Part shown: piece after piece, positions 49,101-56,330 of the stretch
How the letters are laid out: the number at the start of each line of letters is the position of its first letter
Numbering within the stretch: position 1 is the first letter of the stretch
Source of the DNA: Brachypterus glaber
Taxonomy: Eukaryota; Arthropoda; Insecta; Coleoptera; Kateretidae
Length of the DNA: 64,000 nucleotides
Direction of reading: 5' to 3'
Assembly: GCA_958510825.1 (NCBI GenBank)
Contig: OY294045.1
Span: 13,753,916-13,817,915 of the forward strand
Translations under genes and position numbers: made by a program
Notes under the pieces: model-generated
What the model saw: the letters and a program-made list of their open reading frames with translations, nothing else
What the model was told of the DNA's origin: nothing
Database searches by the model: none

Positions 49101-50370
49101 CCCCCCCAAATAGGGGGTGTGTTAGGGGGGGTAGCCAAAATATGAAATCTCTACAGCCTTGAATAACGCGAGAACCGAGGTATGAAGGGTATGAATTTTG
49201 GTACATTTTGCGTTACGTAATACTTGAACGAATGCTGCGACCAAAGGGAGGTAGTACAGCTAAGTGGCCTAAGTGCGTGTAGATAGCTACCCTCCACCCT
49301 AATAACCATAATAACCATACTTGAACGTTCCCTAATTTTAACATCAACATTTTAACAAAAATTGCAAAATTTTAACCTAATTTTTAAATGGCTCTTAGAC
49401 CCCTAATCGTTGCATATTATCATAATATAAAAAAATTTACTCTCGGGGCGTTCTAACCACGACAAATAGAAAAGATTAAGTAAATTATTTTTTTTACCAC
49501 CCTAATGTTACATATGTGTGAGGTTTATGTTACTTTATCCAGCATCGCTACTCTACTAAGAGGCTGTTATGTCATTATGCCACCGAGCTAGAGGGGCGAA
49601 AATTCGGTTACATAATTGTTGAACAGCCCCTTTTTTTTATTTTAAATAAAGAATAAATAATATCTCGAATGACTAGACTAGACTAGATTGTAATATTTAA
49701 ATATTGTAGGGGATATAAAATATAAAAATATAATGGAAAACTAATCTTTACCTTTATCTTTATGCCACATTTAAATGACAAATATTTAAATTTCTTTCTG
49801 AGTAGGAAATTGGTAACTTATCTTAAAATAGTGTATTTTACGTTTATGTTATTAATATTAATATATATATATATATATTTTGTAGAAAACCGCTAGTTGT
49901 TTTAAATATTCCGGTGAAAATTTCTAAAAGAGTGTTTTTACTATACAGTGCGTTCTAACGGTGTATAATAAAGCTCAATTTGGCAAAGAGCTTATGAAAA
50001 AATACTTGTTTTAGTTTTTTATAAGCACATGTAAAGTGTGCTGGAATCACCCGATTAACTTTTCAATTAAGTTAAAAAACGCTCGGATAGGTCGATTTTT
50101 ATTTTTAATTTCACAAATTTTGGTGTAAAAAAAGTTATCATAATATTTACCCCCTTGCACCCTCCCATTCCATTTTTTTTTTCAAATAGGAACCTACCCC
50201 TTGTGACACATAAAAAAAACAAACAAACCAACCACCAAAACACAACCGATCGAGTGTCCCTAATTTTAACCTCTTGAATGAGGTGATATTCTTACCTCTG
50301 AAATTTTAAGTGTCGCCAAGCTGTCGACTGATATGTCTCTTGGTATTTCAGAATATTTCAGCATTTTCAT
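25071..50370 (-). CDS. RalGPS: RalGPS, Ral guanine-nucleotide exchange factor (spliced)
   Basis: Exchange factor that loads GTP onto Ral GTPases at membranes. Eight exons (50397-50296, 48336-48173, 41238-40971, 39139-38607, 37562-37356, 29807-29619, 28348-28053, 25192-25071) join in consistent phase, giving 617 residues from the Met at 50370; vertebrate RalGPS is a little shorter. Residues about 108-350 are a Cdc25-type RasGEF domain ([60 protein letters not shown]). Then a Pro/Ser linker with PPSPP, the conserved GHRKCRSLG and [10 protein letters not shown], and a PH domain from about 494 ([17 protein letters not shown]) to the end LPTNLMSFE. There is no Ras-association domain, which separates it from RalGDS. 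Introns reach 7.5 kb and are packed with transposons. Coding may extend upstream of Met1. Confidence 0.96.
25304..25735. mobile_element. inverted-repeat element in RalGPS intron 7
   Basis: TTTATAAATAGAGGTACTAAATTTAA on the left pairs with TTAAATTTAGTACCTCTATTCATAAA on the right in full; key core is GGTACTAAATTTAAG. No frame inside. Confidence 0.65.
25825..26434 (+). mobile_element. GAACTCGCGTACAG MITE, copy 1
   Basis: Same ~575-bp element as 36443-37017, in the same orientation and the same gene. The right end GTACGCGAGTTCTGGAACAGG is intact; the left end is worn (CTGAACTCGCGTATAG). Shared interior includes GACAGAGGCTATCAAATATT. Confidence 0.88.
26633..27966. mobile_element. 1.33-kb TIR element with 7-bp target duplication
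   Basis: Starts CAAGGCGTCCTTCACTTCCAG and ends CTTCCAGACC-type sequence in reverse (TGGAAGTGAAGGACGCCTTG). TTAGTAG directly flanks both sides (26626-26632, 27967-27973). A 7-8-bp duplication suggests the hAT or P group. It contains the nested foldback 27267-27664. No transposase frame seen. Confidence 0.85.
27267..27664. mobile_element. nested foldback with ~95-bp arms
   Basis: Near-perfect inverted arms: TTAAATTATATGTAGG ... CCAACGTTTCGGCG on the left and CGCCGAAACGTTGG ... CCTACATATAATTTAA on the right. The CGAAACGTTGG motif also occurs at 43108 and, in varied form, at 31755 and 42284, so it is a widespread repeat tip. Confidence 0.88.
28053..28348 (-). CDS. RalGPS: RalGPS exon 7, PH domain
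   Basis: Begins after TGTTTTAG with [17 protein letters not shown] and runs through [16 protein letters not shown], the beta strands and conserved Trp region of the PH domain, to VDHNKG. Donor is AAAG|GTAAGA, phase 1. Confidence 0.94.
28612..28658 (+). mobile_element. half copy of the GGGAACGTTCAAG MITE
   Basis: Starts after TAA with GGGAACGTTTAAGTATAACG and continues like the copy at 44017 (CAAATTTTGATCATTTT), then diverges. The right end is missing. Confidence 0.65.
28659..29618. other. RalGPS intron 6, rest
   Basis: AT-rich, no gene seen. Around 29155-29215 there is a small inverted stretch with CACTAGTACTTTTAG and CTAGTGCATTAATATACT, like the hairpin heads. Confidence 0.45.
29619..29807 (-). 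CDS. RalGPS: RalGPS exon 6, linker
   Basis: Acceptor TTCTTGTAG|T completes an Asn codon. It encodes [18 protein letters not shown], then [27 protein letters not shown] and the border TLLTR. RHLLDDS is a conserved block of the RalGPS linker, a known phosphorylation and SH3-ligand region in the family. Donor is ACTAG|GTATGT. Confidence 0.9.
30006..32395. mobile_element. giant foldback element, ~2.4 kb palindrome
   Basis: Two arms of about 800 bp, largely inverted copies, start TTGTTGCGTTTTGTCGG and end CGACAAAACGCAACAA. Matching internal blocks include GGAATGAACGGAATT, GGCGCGCTTTTCAACTTCAT and CGGGGCGATCACAGAACACC. The centre, about 31491-31536, is unpaired. The left arm carries the 695-bp CTAG-ended element and the right arm has about 130 bp of its own. 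The 62-codon frame at 30010-30198 is the arm tip, not a gene. Confidence 0.9.
30421..31115 (+). repeat. CTAG-ended interspersed element, copy 2
   Basis: Same ends as 1128-1870 (ACATCGGCACTTAG and GTTTCATCTAG). It lies in the left arm of the giant foldback. The right arm keeps the empty site (AGCAGTTTTTATTTTT), which shows that this copy came in after the arms formed and that it inserted into a T run with little or no target duplication. Confidence 0.9.
32488..33183. mobile_element. TA-target foldback MITE
   Basis: Starts CAGAGCGGTCCAAAAGTCACC and ends GGTGACCTTTGGACCGCTCTG (in part, TTTGGACCGCTCTG), flanked by TA. Arms of about 200 bp match (GATACTTTCAGCTC / AGCTAAAAGTATC). Same family group as 5053-6144 and 21027-21877. 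Confidence 0.85.
33485..34037 (+). repeat. CACAGCGC hairpin-family repeat
   Basis: Full copy: left tip ATTATATTATTCACAGCGCC, middle GTCCGTCCGTCCGTCTG with GATAACTCAGAAACG, right tip CTGTGAATAATATATAATGG and CATCACATATC. The frame at 33638-33892 lies in it and is not supported as a gene. Confidence 0.8.
34067..34106. repeat. 38-bp hairpin
   Basis: GTCATTCCGG and CCGGAATGAC close a stem around GACTGATTAAATCAGTTA. It sits between two repeats. Confidence 0.85.
34112..34837. mobile_element. foldback element, right tip truncated
   Basis: Left starts CAGGGTTATTCAGAAATAAG; the arms match over more than 130 bp (AGAGGTGATTCTACGTT, GTTCCTATAAAGG, AAATGAG). The right end stops short of the expected CCCTG. 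Distant relative of 10223-11396. Confidence 0.75.
35195..35317 (+). pseudogene. micro-ORF resembling a Crypton-type recombinase N-terminus
   Basis: ATG to TGA gives 40 residues: [11 protein letters not shown], then [20 protein letters not shown]. The LPSKSRKxYDxAYE pattern recalls the start of Crypton-derived tyrosine recombinase-like proteins of animals, from my memory of the family. The frame stops at once afterwards and nothing downstream continues it. It is therefore a fragment, or a first exon whose partners I cannot see. It is antisense to RalGPS inside intron 5. Confidence 0.4.
35420..35595. repeat. hairpin-head repeat
   Basis: AAATAGTATGTTTCACTCG on one side and AAAACAATATACTATTTT on the other enclose TTACTCGTCTATAG, GACTCCGCTTCGTGACG and AGACTAGTAAAAAA. 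It has the same design as the hairpins at 43833-44011 and 56521-56680. Confidence 0.6.
35596..36440. other. RalGPS intron 5, unassigned
   Basis: AT-rich, no gene, RNA or clear element tips found. Confidence 0.45.
36443..37017 (+). mobile_element. GAACTCGCGTACAG MITE, copy 2
   Basis: Starts CAGCCTGTTTCAGAACTCGC and ends GCGAGTTCTGAAACAGGCTG, flanked by TA. Inverted arms are about 75 bp. Intact copy of the element at 25825-26434. Confidence 0.92.
37356..37562 (-). CDS. RalGPS: RalGPS exon 5, linker
   Basis: Acceptor TTTTTTCAG|G gives [17 protein letters not shown], continuing the RasGEF domain end (DDQYK|LSLK). It ends at [11 protein letters not shown] across the junction. PPSPP is a possible SH3 ligand, as in other RalGPS proteins. 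Donor is CAAA|GTAAGT. Confidence 0.92.
37563..38606. other. RalGPS intron 4
   Basis: About 1 kb with a small inverted region near 37620-37760 (GTTTTTCTGAAAACCG). Open frames on both strands at 37524-37815 overlap it and have no support. Confidence 0.5.
38607..39139 (-). CDS. RalGPS: RalGPS exon 4, RasGEF catalytic core
   Basis: Encodes residues 170-347: [20 protein letters not shown], the helical core with [21 protein letters not shown], then [17 protein letters not shown] and [18 protein letters not shown]. These match the structurally conserved regions of Cdc25-type domains, including the helical hairpin that opens the GTPase switch. Acceptor is TTTGCAG|GTT and donor ACAA|GTAAGT. The Met in the extended frame (39145) is intronic. 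Confidence 0.96.
39313..39596. mobile_element. ~280-bp foldback MITE
   Basis: Arms of about 120 bp match: AAGTGATCTATCTGTCG, TCAAATGGACAGGAA and GAATCATCAGCACTGTGTAT recur inverted. Lies in RalGPS intron 3. Confidence 0.88.
39790..40030 (+). pseudogene. Ty3/gypsy pol fragment
   Basis: One frame reads [10 protein letters not shown]. After a frameshift, [18 protein letters not shown] follows, the end of reverse transcriptase and the QTDASDxALG start of RNase H typical of Ty3/gypsy elements. Upstream [13 protein letters not shown] fits the thumb region loosely. Broken, partial and antisense to RalGPS. Confidence 0.75.
40140..40710 (+). repeat. three-copy ~145-bp tandem repeat
   Basis: Units near 40328, 40472 and 40616 share ACAATGGAAGAAAAATTTAA, AACCACATAA and CATAACTTTCTTA. 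A block with GTCCGTCTGTCAGTCTG precedes them. Antisense frames of 68-76 codons here repeat NFSSIVN and are products of the tandem, not proteins. Confidence 0.85.
40971..41238 (-). CDS. RalGPS: RalGPS exon 3, RasGEF N-terminal part
   Basis: Acceptor TTCTTTTCAG|A gives [15 protein letters not shown]. Then comes [20 protein letters not shown], the start of the RasGEF domain, with [20 protein letters not shown] and [14 protein letters not shown]. Donor is CAT|GTAAGT, phase 0 into VSFW. The longer frame start at 41285 is intron. Confidence 0.95.
41435..41984. mobile_element. 550-bp hAT-like element with CTCCTAT target duplication
   Basis: Left AAAGAACTTTTACCTCAAG and right CTTGAGGTAAAAGTTCTTT are inverted; CTCCTAT flanks both sides (41428-41434, 41985-41991). 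No transposase. In RalGPS intron 2. Confidence 0.85.
42095..42224. mobile_element. 130-bp MITE
   Basis: AGGCCCGGTTGTAGAAACC at the left pairs with GGTTTTTACAACCGGGCCT at the right. Flanked by TTA/TAA-like bases; target not certain. Confidence 0.75.
43833..44011. repeat. hairpin head, ~180 bp
   Basis: CTAGCTTTAGGTAGTAG ... GTATGCGAACTGTCTTAAG pairs with CTTAGTTCGCATAC ... CACTACTAGCTTTAG around a CTCGACTCCGTCTCAGC loop. It adjoins the host repeat 43996-44955. Confidence 0.8.
44017..44098 (+). mobile_element. 82-bp GGGAACGTTCAAG MITE, full copy
   Basis: Starts GGGAACGTTCAAGTATTACG and ends with its inverse. ATA flanks both sides; the sister host repeat at 53060 has one ATA and no insert. Inverted ends are about 26 bp. 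Confidence 0.93.
44338..44643. mobile_element. 306-bp Harbinger-like foldback MITE
   Basis: Arms of about 115 bp are almost identical inverted copies (CACCGGCACACAAAAA, GGGCGCCACCTATCTACGG, AATACGAATTTCAAGTCAG). TAA flanks both sides. The sister repeat near 52820 shows the single TAA and no insert. A 3-bp TAA duplication is typical of PIF/Harbinger. Confidence 0.92.
45005..45410 (+). repeat. possible non-LTR retrotransposon 3' tail
   Basis: GGATTAATAAATTATCTTATCTTATCTTA at 45359-45387 has the simple TTATC tail seen at 3' ends of some insect non-LTR elements. No coding part is visible upstream. Confidence 0.35.
45411..45992. other. RalGPS intron 2, unassigned
   Basis: AT-rich, no gene or element ends recognised. 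Confidence 0.45.
45993..46476. mobile_element. 484-bp GGGAACGTTCAAG-family element
   Basis: Starts GGGAACGTTCAATTATTACG, ends CGTAATACTTAAACGTTCCC, flanked by TTA on both sides. TGTAACGCGGCGTAAC occurs twice in the same direction inside (46050 and 46436). Frames at 45849-46214 and 46398-46679 run across its edges and are not genes. Confidence 0.88.
46563..46980 (+). repeat. CACAGCGC hairpin-family repeat, 3' part lost
   Basis: Left tip ATTATACTATTCACAGCGCC, hairpin GAATAGTATTATACGG, middle with GATAACTCAAGAACG and AGATCCCTATTG. The right tip CTGTGAATAG is absent. Confidence 0.75.
46981..47931. other. RalGPS intron 2, unassigned
   Basis: AT-rich. A short palindromic bit with CAGTACCGCGCTAGTCAGTACTG lies at 47685. 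No gene seen. Confidence 0.45.
47932..48082. mobile_element. ~150-bp foldback
   Basis: AATTATCGGGAAAAATTAAC, GAAATAATTAC and CCAGGGGCATGGCCCCTG form a nested stem ending GAATTTTTCCCGCATAATT. About 90 bp from the next RalGPS exon. Confidence 0.75.
48173..48336 (-). CDS. RalGPS: RalGPS exon 2, N-terminal Ser-rich segment
   Basis: Acceptor TTTTCCAG|AGT gives [18 protein letters not shown], then [20 protein letters not shown] and [12 protein letters not shown]. The frame is chosen because its 3' phase (GG|A) and 5' phase fit the flanking exons; the overlapping 60-codon frame starting at 48347 fits neither. Low-complexity and probably disordered. I do not recognise a domain. Confidence 0.8.
48542..49504. 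mobile_element. hAT-like element, ~960 bp, carrying nested MITE
   Basis: Left TTAGGGTTGTACAAAAAATT and right ACCACCCTA with ~75-bp inverted arms (TAGAACGCCC / GGGGCGTTCTAA). Flanks ATGTTAAA and ATGTTACA match at 7 of 8 bases. It is split by 48997-49332. In RalGPS intron 1. Confidence 0.8.
48997..49332. mobile_element. 336-bp GGGAACGTTCAAG-family element, nested
   Basis: Starts GGGAAAGTTCAAGTATTACG, ends ACTTGAACGTTCCC, flanked by TAA on both sides. A foldback at about 49022-49206 lies inside (TACCAAAATTCATAC, TTTTGGCTACCCCCCC). A second internal CGTTACGTAATACTTGAACG at 49212 suggests two family members fused or nested. Confidence 0.88.
49513..50295. other. RalGPS intron 1, rest, with (AT)n
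   Basis: An (AT)n tract lies at 49858-49880. Otherwise AT-rich with no gene seen. Confidence 0.5.
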
Positions 50371-50397
50371 GTCATGGCCGCGATGAAATTTTTGGAA
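50296..50397 (-). CDS. RalGPS: RalGPS exon 1, first coding exon seen
   Basis: Acceptor TTCTTTTCAG|TTCC and donor GAG|GTAAGA. The frame is open throughout: FQKFHRGHD, then [26 protein letters not shown] start at the ATG at 50370; ATGACATGA just before it (50376) would make a two-codon upstream ORF overlapping the start. As the exon has an acceptor and is open upstream, coding could also come in from a further 5' exon I cannot find. Confidence 0.75.
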
Positions 50398-50544
50398 CTG
50401 AAAAGAAAAAAAAATGTCGTCATTAATACAATACCCATATTTAATATAATTTAATAAGAAACGACCTAAAAGATTACATACATAGGGGCACGGGTTTTTT
50501 AATGAAGTTGCAGGCAGGCCGGCGTTTGCAATTTTCCAATTTTC

Positions 50545-50760
50545 AGCACTGAAAAAAATGACCTCTCTGAAAATTCTGATGACTAAAAAAAAAAAAAAGG
50601 TTCTCACCTCCGAAAAAACAAATTTACCCCTCTGAAAATTAAAAAACTAACAAAAAAGGTCCCCACCTGAAAAACAAATTTAACCCTCTGAAAATTGAAA
50701 AGTTTTATGACTAAAAAAAAGGTCATCACTTGAGAAAAAACTTTTGCTGATATTTTTTTA
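50545..50760. repeat. ~65-bp imperfect tandem repeat
   Basis: Three units share GACTAAAAAAAAAGG, CACCT, AAAAACAAATTTAACCC and TCTGAAAATT. Sits just upstream of RalGPS exon 1. The antisense 70-codon frame is repeat-derived. Confidence 0.75.
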
Positions 50761-50828
50761 CGACTCGAACAGGAAAACCGCCCCTCTAGGCTCGTGCCCT
50801 GAAGCAGGGGGTTCACTAACCCGGAAGA

Positions 50829-52325
50829 TAATATCTGTTTTTAACTAGTTTCGAGCTGTTTAATTCGAACTTGGTATCAGATTTTTTCATCACACACAGT
50901 TTTTGAGATACAGTGGTATTTTAGCGTTAATTGTAAAAAAATATTGAGAATAATATGGAGATGTTTTTTTTACCCACAGTCTTCAAATAAGTTTAATAAT
51001 TAAATAACAAATTCTAAAAAATGTATACCCCCTTTACAAAAATGCTTCTATCGAGCTTTTTTATGAAAAATGTTACTTATTGTATGTTTTTAGCAAATAC
51101 CATATTAAAATTTTCTTAGTAAAATATTTGTTAAAAACATAAAATAAGTTATATTTTTCATAAAGGTTGATACAGGCATAGTTATCACTAACTAATCTAA
51201 GCAATTCTGTTCTTTTTATTGGCCAGATGAGAAGCCATCTTTCTTTTTGGCCAATCAAAAGGACAGAACGGCTTAGTTCAGTGAGTGATAATTATGCCTG
51301 AATCAGCCTTAAAACAGCTCTATAAAGTTCTAGAATTTAACTTATTTAACTATAGATGGTTGGTAGGAAAAACCTCCATATTATTCGCAATATTATTTTA
51401 CACACGTAAAAGACGAATCGTTCACCGCAGAATCTAGCACATGCGCACTGGTTTGCATATTTTTGTTTTGACGGATGTCATAAGTGGCTACCGTTTAGGC
51501 AGTTATAGTTTTATGAAATAGTTTAATTTGAGTGGGGTTACGGTGCGCATCAGGTCCACAAAAATGAACTATATTTTTGCACTGATTTCTGGTTTTATTA
51601 CTAAAACTTACTGTGTTGAATATAATTAGGTGCGGAAAATCCAGTTTTTTTGTTAGAATATATAGCAAAAGATTGTTAGAATTTTGTTTGATTTTTTTTT
51701 AATGGGGGCGTTGGTTTACGTTAACAATGGTTTGGTTTGGTAGTTTGCTGGTTTGGTGTTTTTTTTTTTAATGGGAGGCGTTGGTATACGTTAACAATGG
51801 TTTGATTTGGTAGTTTAGTGGTTTGGTGTTTTTTTTTTAATGGGATGCGTTGGTTTAGGTTAATAATGGTTTGGTTTGGTAGTTTGCTGGTTTGGTGTTT
51901 TTTTTTAATGGGAGGCATTTTTCAGATACGATATTTCAGAATTTAGAAGGCGATATATTTTAACAATCAAATGTTTATTAATAAATATTCCGCAAATTTT
52001 TTTACAAAAATACTATTAAAAGCGAGAACTTTTAGCCAATTAAAAAAAAACTGTTAGCTCGCAAAGAAAAAGTAGATATTTTTGTAAAATTCTGCAAAAG
52101 AATGTTACATAACCTTAAAATAATTTTTGGCATACGTCAAAACAAAAAAAAGAAAATCAGTGCGCATGCGCTGGATTTTTCTCATTACTGCGGTGAGTGA
52201 ATCGTATTAAAAGCTAAAACCACTGTGCTGTATCTCAAAAATTGTGTCTGATGTAAAAAAAAAACTGAAAGCAAATTAGGAATCAGAAGGTCGAAATTGG
52301 TTAAAAAATGCTATTATCTTTACTA
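50829..52325. mobile_element. ~1.5-kb inverted-repeat element with minisatellite
   Basis: The outer arms carry TTTTTGAGATACAG with flanks on the left and CTGTATCTCAAAAA on the right, over about 110 worn bp. An inner pair, GCACATGCGCACTGG near 51438 and CAGTGCGCATGCGC near 52157, supports it. Contains a foldback at 51163-51310 (GATACAGGCATAGTTATCAC). Confidence 0.65.
51697..51911. repeat. ~63-bp minisatellite, three units
   Basis: Units share AATGGTTTGGTTTGGTAG, TTTGCTGGTTTGGTG and TTTTTTTTAATGGGAG. The Lys/Pro-rich 65-codon frame on the minus strand is this repeat translated. Confidence 0.92.
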
Positions 52326-52552
52326 TTAACTATCACACATTTAAATGACAAATATTTAAATTTCTTTTTAAGTAGGAAATTGGTATTAACTATCAAAAAA
52401 AAGTGACCCTTGGTTAAAAGTTCAATAAATCGTTGAAAATTTAAATAAATGTTATCACAATTATTTTTCTAAAGTGCGTCATTTATTAAATTAATTATTA
52501 AAAGGTCAGTATAGCGAAAGTATGAATATGTAGCAGAAAATAGTTATTATAT

Positions 52553-53080
52553 ACCAAGGTAGAGGAGACATTTTTTATAGCCGAGCGTTAAGAGTGCGAG
52601 GCTATAATAGTCTTCTCTGCGTAGTTTATATATTAGCTTTTTCCCTACTAGCACTATTTAACTATTTTTATTCAAATAATGAAATAAATTATTAACAGAA
52701 ATTATATTTCTTGAAATTTTCATAAAAATCAAGTAGCCTTGGAATGACATTTACTCAAATAAATACTTTGAATTGAGGTTTAAAAATGTAGTTTTTTTTT
52801 ATTTTTTTTCATAATATTTAGCTAATTATTGATTGTATTGATTGGTAATAATTATAAATAATTATATTTAATAAATAAAAAGTTATTTAAAGCTATTTTC
52901 TTAGGTTTAATTAGTAAAAATTTCACAAAGACCTGAAACATATAAAGTGACAGAAATCAATTGTTTACAAAATTTAGTCCTACTACGAGAGAAAAAATTA
53001 TTATTGCTATAGGTGAAGAAAATTGATATCACAGTCTGAAAACATGATAAATAATGGTATGTTCTAAAGCTAGTAGTAAA
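52553..53080 (-). repeat. host repeat, copy 2 (inverted, no insertions)
   Basis: Reverse-complement copy of 43996-44955 lacking both the 82-bp and the 306-bp insertions, so it provides the empty sites. Begins with a shortened hairpin (AGAGGAGACATTTTTTATAGCC ... AGTCTTCTCTG core GGCTATAATAGTC). Confidence 0.9.
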
Positions 53081-55090
53081 AAATACATTATTTAATACAT
53101 AAATAAATCAGTAGAAATATCTTAGATGAAAACCTCAAGAGAAATTAAAAACTTTAAAAAAAACAACACACTTTAAAGGAGGTTTGGAAAAACACTTTTT
53201 CAATATAATTAAAATAGTTATTTATATACCAAGGGACTAAACTGGCTGTTTTAGTCCCGCTGTATGAGTGTTTCCTGAGCGAGCGTAGCGAGCTATTTTT
53301 TGCACGACCAAACATAATTTAGGTAGATAGATAAAATTAAAAACCATGCGTCTTAAATCGGGTGGTTTATTTTCGTAATTTAATCAATATGCCTGTGAAT
53401 TGCAAAGTCAGTTTCACGGCTATCGCGATTTCAATTGTTTTTCCAATATGGTTGACACAAATATTAGTTCGAAAAAATTGACGAAGACGATAAATTTTAA
53501 TTCATTTAAATAATGTTATTTTTAAAAGGTTTTCTTTGTTAAAATCAAATCGATTTGTTTGAATCGTTACTTTATTACAAAACATCACCAAACCTAATTT
53601 TTGTACCATTTTAATGTTATCATGGTGGTCGTGATTGGAAGAAGAACGGCAAGTTTAGTCCCGAAAATAAAAGCGTAAAATTAGGTTTTAGTCTTTAATT
53701 TTACACAGTTTCCACCACAAAACTAAACTTAGTTTTAAAATTATTTAATTAGTTTTAGAAGTCATTTTTTTTTAATTGAACACTATCTGGGGTCCTCCCA
53801 CGTCACTAAAAATTAGTTACTAATTTTATTATTAAAATATAATCACTTCAAAGATTGGGAGTAGATTTTGGTATCTTTTCATTGAAAGAAGAAATTTTAT
53901 GCAAAATATTAAAACTCTAGCAACTTGCATGTAACATTGTTTCAAAAGCAATGACAAAATATTAAAAACTACATAAACATTTTAATCAAATATGACTTAT
54001 TTCCTCCCAAATTGGCCTTTGGCCGCCCGATTATTTGCGCCCTTATCGTGTCATTTATTATAAAAATGTGTTGGTATTTCCAGCAGTAAAGGTCACAAGT
54101 TTATTACTATTGCGACTTTTCCAGTCAAATAATGTACAGTTGGACCCACACAAAACGCAAGATTTAAATATGCTAAAATGTCAATTTTACTAATTATTTT
54201 ATAGTTTAAGTAAGATTTTAAGAAATAGGTTAGATTAATTTGAAAATTAATTGTCAGTTTTTTCAAAGTTTATTACAGAAAATGCATGCGAATAATGTCG
54301 AATATTAAAAAAATAATAATAATAAATAATAAGCTGAAAAAACATTTAGAATATTTAATCAAATCAAAAATTAAAACACAATATTTAGTAAATCTTATGA
54401 AAAAATAAAATTTTGAACTCTACTAACCAAACATATAATTTATGAAAATTATGATTTTCGTTTAAAAAAAGGTTTTTCCGCAGGTTTTTTTTCGCTTTTT
54501 TAATCTTGGAACTATCGATGCAGCGACGGGTGATGGTTTTTGACCCAGGAAAATTTGTATTGTTTATAGCATGCACCGCTTCTTGTAAATGGTTTTCTCT
54601 CAAATAATTAAGTAAATTTTCATCCTGCATTTCATTCGATATCTTCTTTCTTTCCGAGTCTGCAGACCCTTTCCTCGCCCATCTATTTTTTCTTTAATCT
54701 TAACCATTATTCTTTTTTTTATGATCTTAACACAACTCTCCGAAACACTAAATAACCCTGCCACAATTAAAGGTCTCTATAGAGATCACTAGCCACAATC
54801 ACTTCGTTACATCCTGTTTCCAATATACTAATAGTTTGAGATTTCTTAACATTTCTTAACGCATTTCTAATTACTTTATAATTATTATAAGTAATTTTGA
54901 CAAATATTGTCAACATGACAACGGCTTTGTTTGTATTGTAATTATTGAATTTACGCAACTAAATTTTCAATCTTGTTTTTTTTTCGGATTTAACTGTACA
55001 TTGCAATAGGTCTGTTCACTTACACTCATGTATAAAAATTAGGGCACAAATACAGTCGAACAAATTCTTTGTCATGTATAAAAATTAGGG
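53081..55090. other. AT-rich stretch, no confident gene
   Basis: A further hairpin-head start, AAAATAGTTATTTATATACC, lies at 53212 with GGGACTAAACTGG / TTTTAGTCCC. A minus-strand segment at 54430-54690 reads MQDENLLNYLRENHLQ and SKTITRRCIDSSKIKKA; it looks more protein-like than its surroundings but has no family, start or splice support. Confidence 0.4.
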
Positions 55091-55230
55091 CACAAATACA
55101 GTACTTATTTGGTTGGACGAAAAGTGTACTGTTTAACTAGATTTATTGTAATTTTAACAGTCTTGGGTATAAAATACCTTGTAAAAAGGTCCCTTTATGA
55201 CTATAAATAAATACAAATACAAATACATGG
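55091..55230 (+). repeat. non-LTR retrotransposon 3' tail
   Basis: GTATAAAATACCTTGTAAAA followed by CTATAAATAAATACAAATAC, a simple AATAC tail typical of Jockey/I-like 3' ends. Only the 3' end remains. Confidence 0.5.
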
Positions 55231-55689
55231 GTAAAACTACCGGGTCATAACTTGCATCAAGTCACATGAGCATTGAGAGTACGTAGACTATGTACTACTA
55301 TGTTACACAGCCACTTGTTGAATTAGCCTAGTTTTCAGATACAAGTTGTATCATACAACAGTTTAAAACTGAGGTATTGATATGAAACATATACTTATTT
55401 ACTTGAAATATGGGATTAAATGACATCTAGCCAGAAAAACAAAAATAAAAATTAATAGTAATAATGATATTAATGCAATTGTTTATAATAATAAACAATA
55501 TAAATATAGCTGACTAATACACTGGTAATTTCTCTGAGAAGAAAATTGACCGAAAATGACCATGACCACTAAATATAAACAAACCCTAATATACGAGGTA
55601 ATATAGGTGCTTAGTTGCTTTGAATATCATAGTATATTTCTTGCACTTTTAATGTATGTACACTATAGTCATAGTAAACGACTTGCAGA

Positions 55690-56125
55690 AAAACTTTACA
55701 CTATGATATTTTAAGAACGCTTTGACGTAGAGAATTGAAATTAGAAACAATTTTAAGTCTCTGTGTCAAAGCGTTCTTGAATTGTTTTTTCTGGAAAAAC
55801 GAAAACATTTTGAAAAAAAAAACATGAAAATCGAAAGATACTTTAACCCCTAATAACTTTTTTGTTTTTGGGGATGTTATTTTCAAAAATAATAGGGATC
55901 TTCCCCTCGTAGACTAGATTTTTTCTGAAAGTTTCGAATCGATCGAATTATTCTTGAGTTATCGTGTCCAGAAAAAACGTGACAACGAATGGACGGACAG
56001 ACGGACAGATATTTTCAAAGTTTCTTATTTTTCATGACACACAGTTGTATCCTAGAATTGTTTGTCTTTGACGTTTTTTGCAGATTTTGGGAAATTCGAA
56101 ACTACCTTAAAATACTATTCATAAA
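55690..56125 (-). repeat. CACAGCGC hairpin-family repeat, reverse copy
   Basis: Read on the minus strand: GTTTCGAATTTCCC at 56095, GACGGACAGACGGACAG complement near 55995, GATAACTCAAGAATAAT, AGATCCCTATTATTTTTG and TTAGGGGTT. Both tips are worn. Confidence 0.7.
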
Positions 56126-56330
56126 GTATCAAAACAGTTTTATTGTTAATAATAAACAATTATGCAATATAGATTTTTCGTTGGCATAGGTTGTAGAACC
56201 CTTGTAGACTAAGTTGCAGAGAATTCAGCGAAAGTTCAATACACTATGCATATTAATTTTGAATCATTTTTATTTATTAACATTATGAATACACTGAAAA
56301 AATGTCGCACATAAAATAAAACTGGTTCGA

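Noticed and set aside
51721..51918. Lys/Pro-rich repeat protein
   Set aside because: It is the 63-bp minisatellite translated; period and borders coincide.
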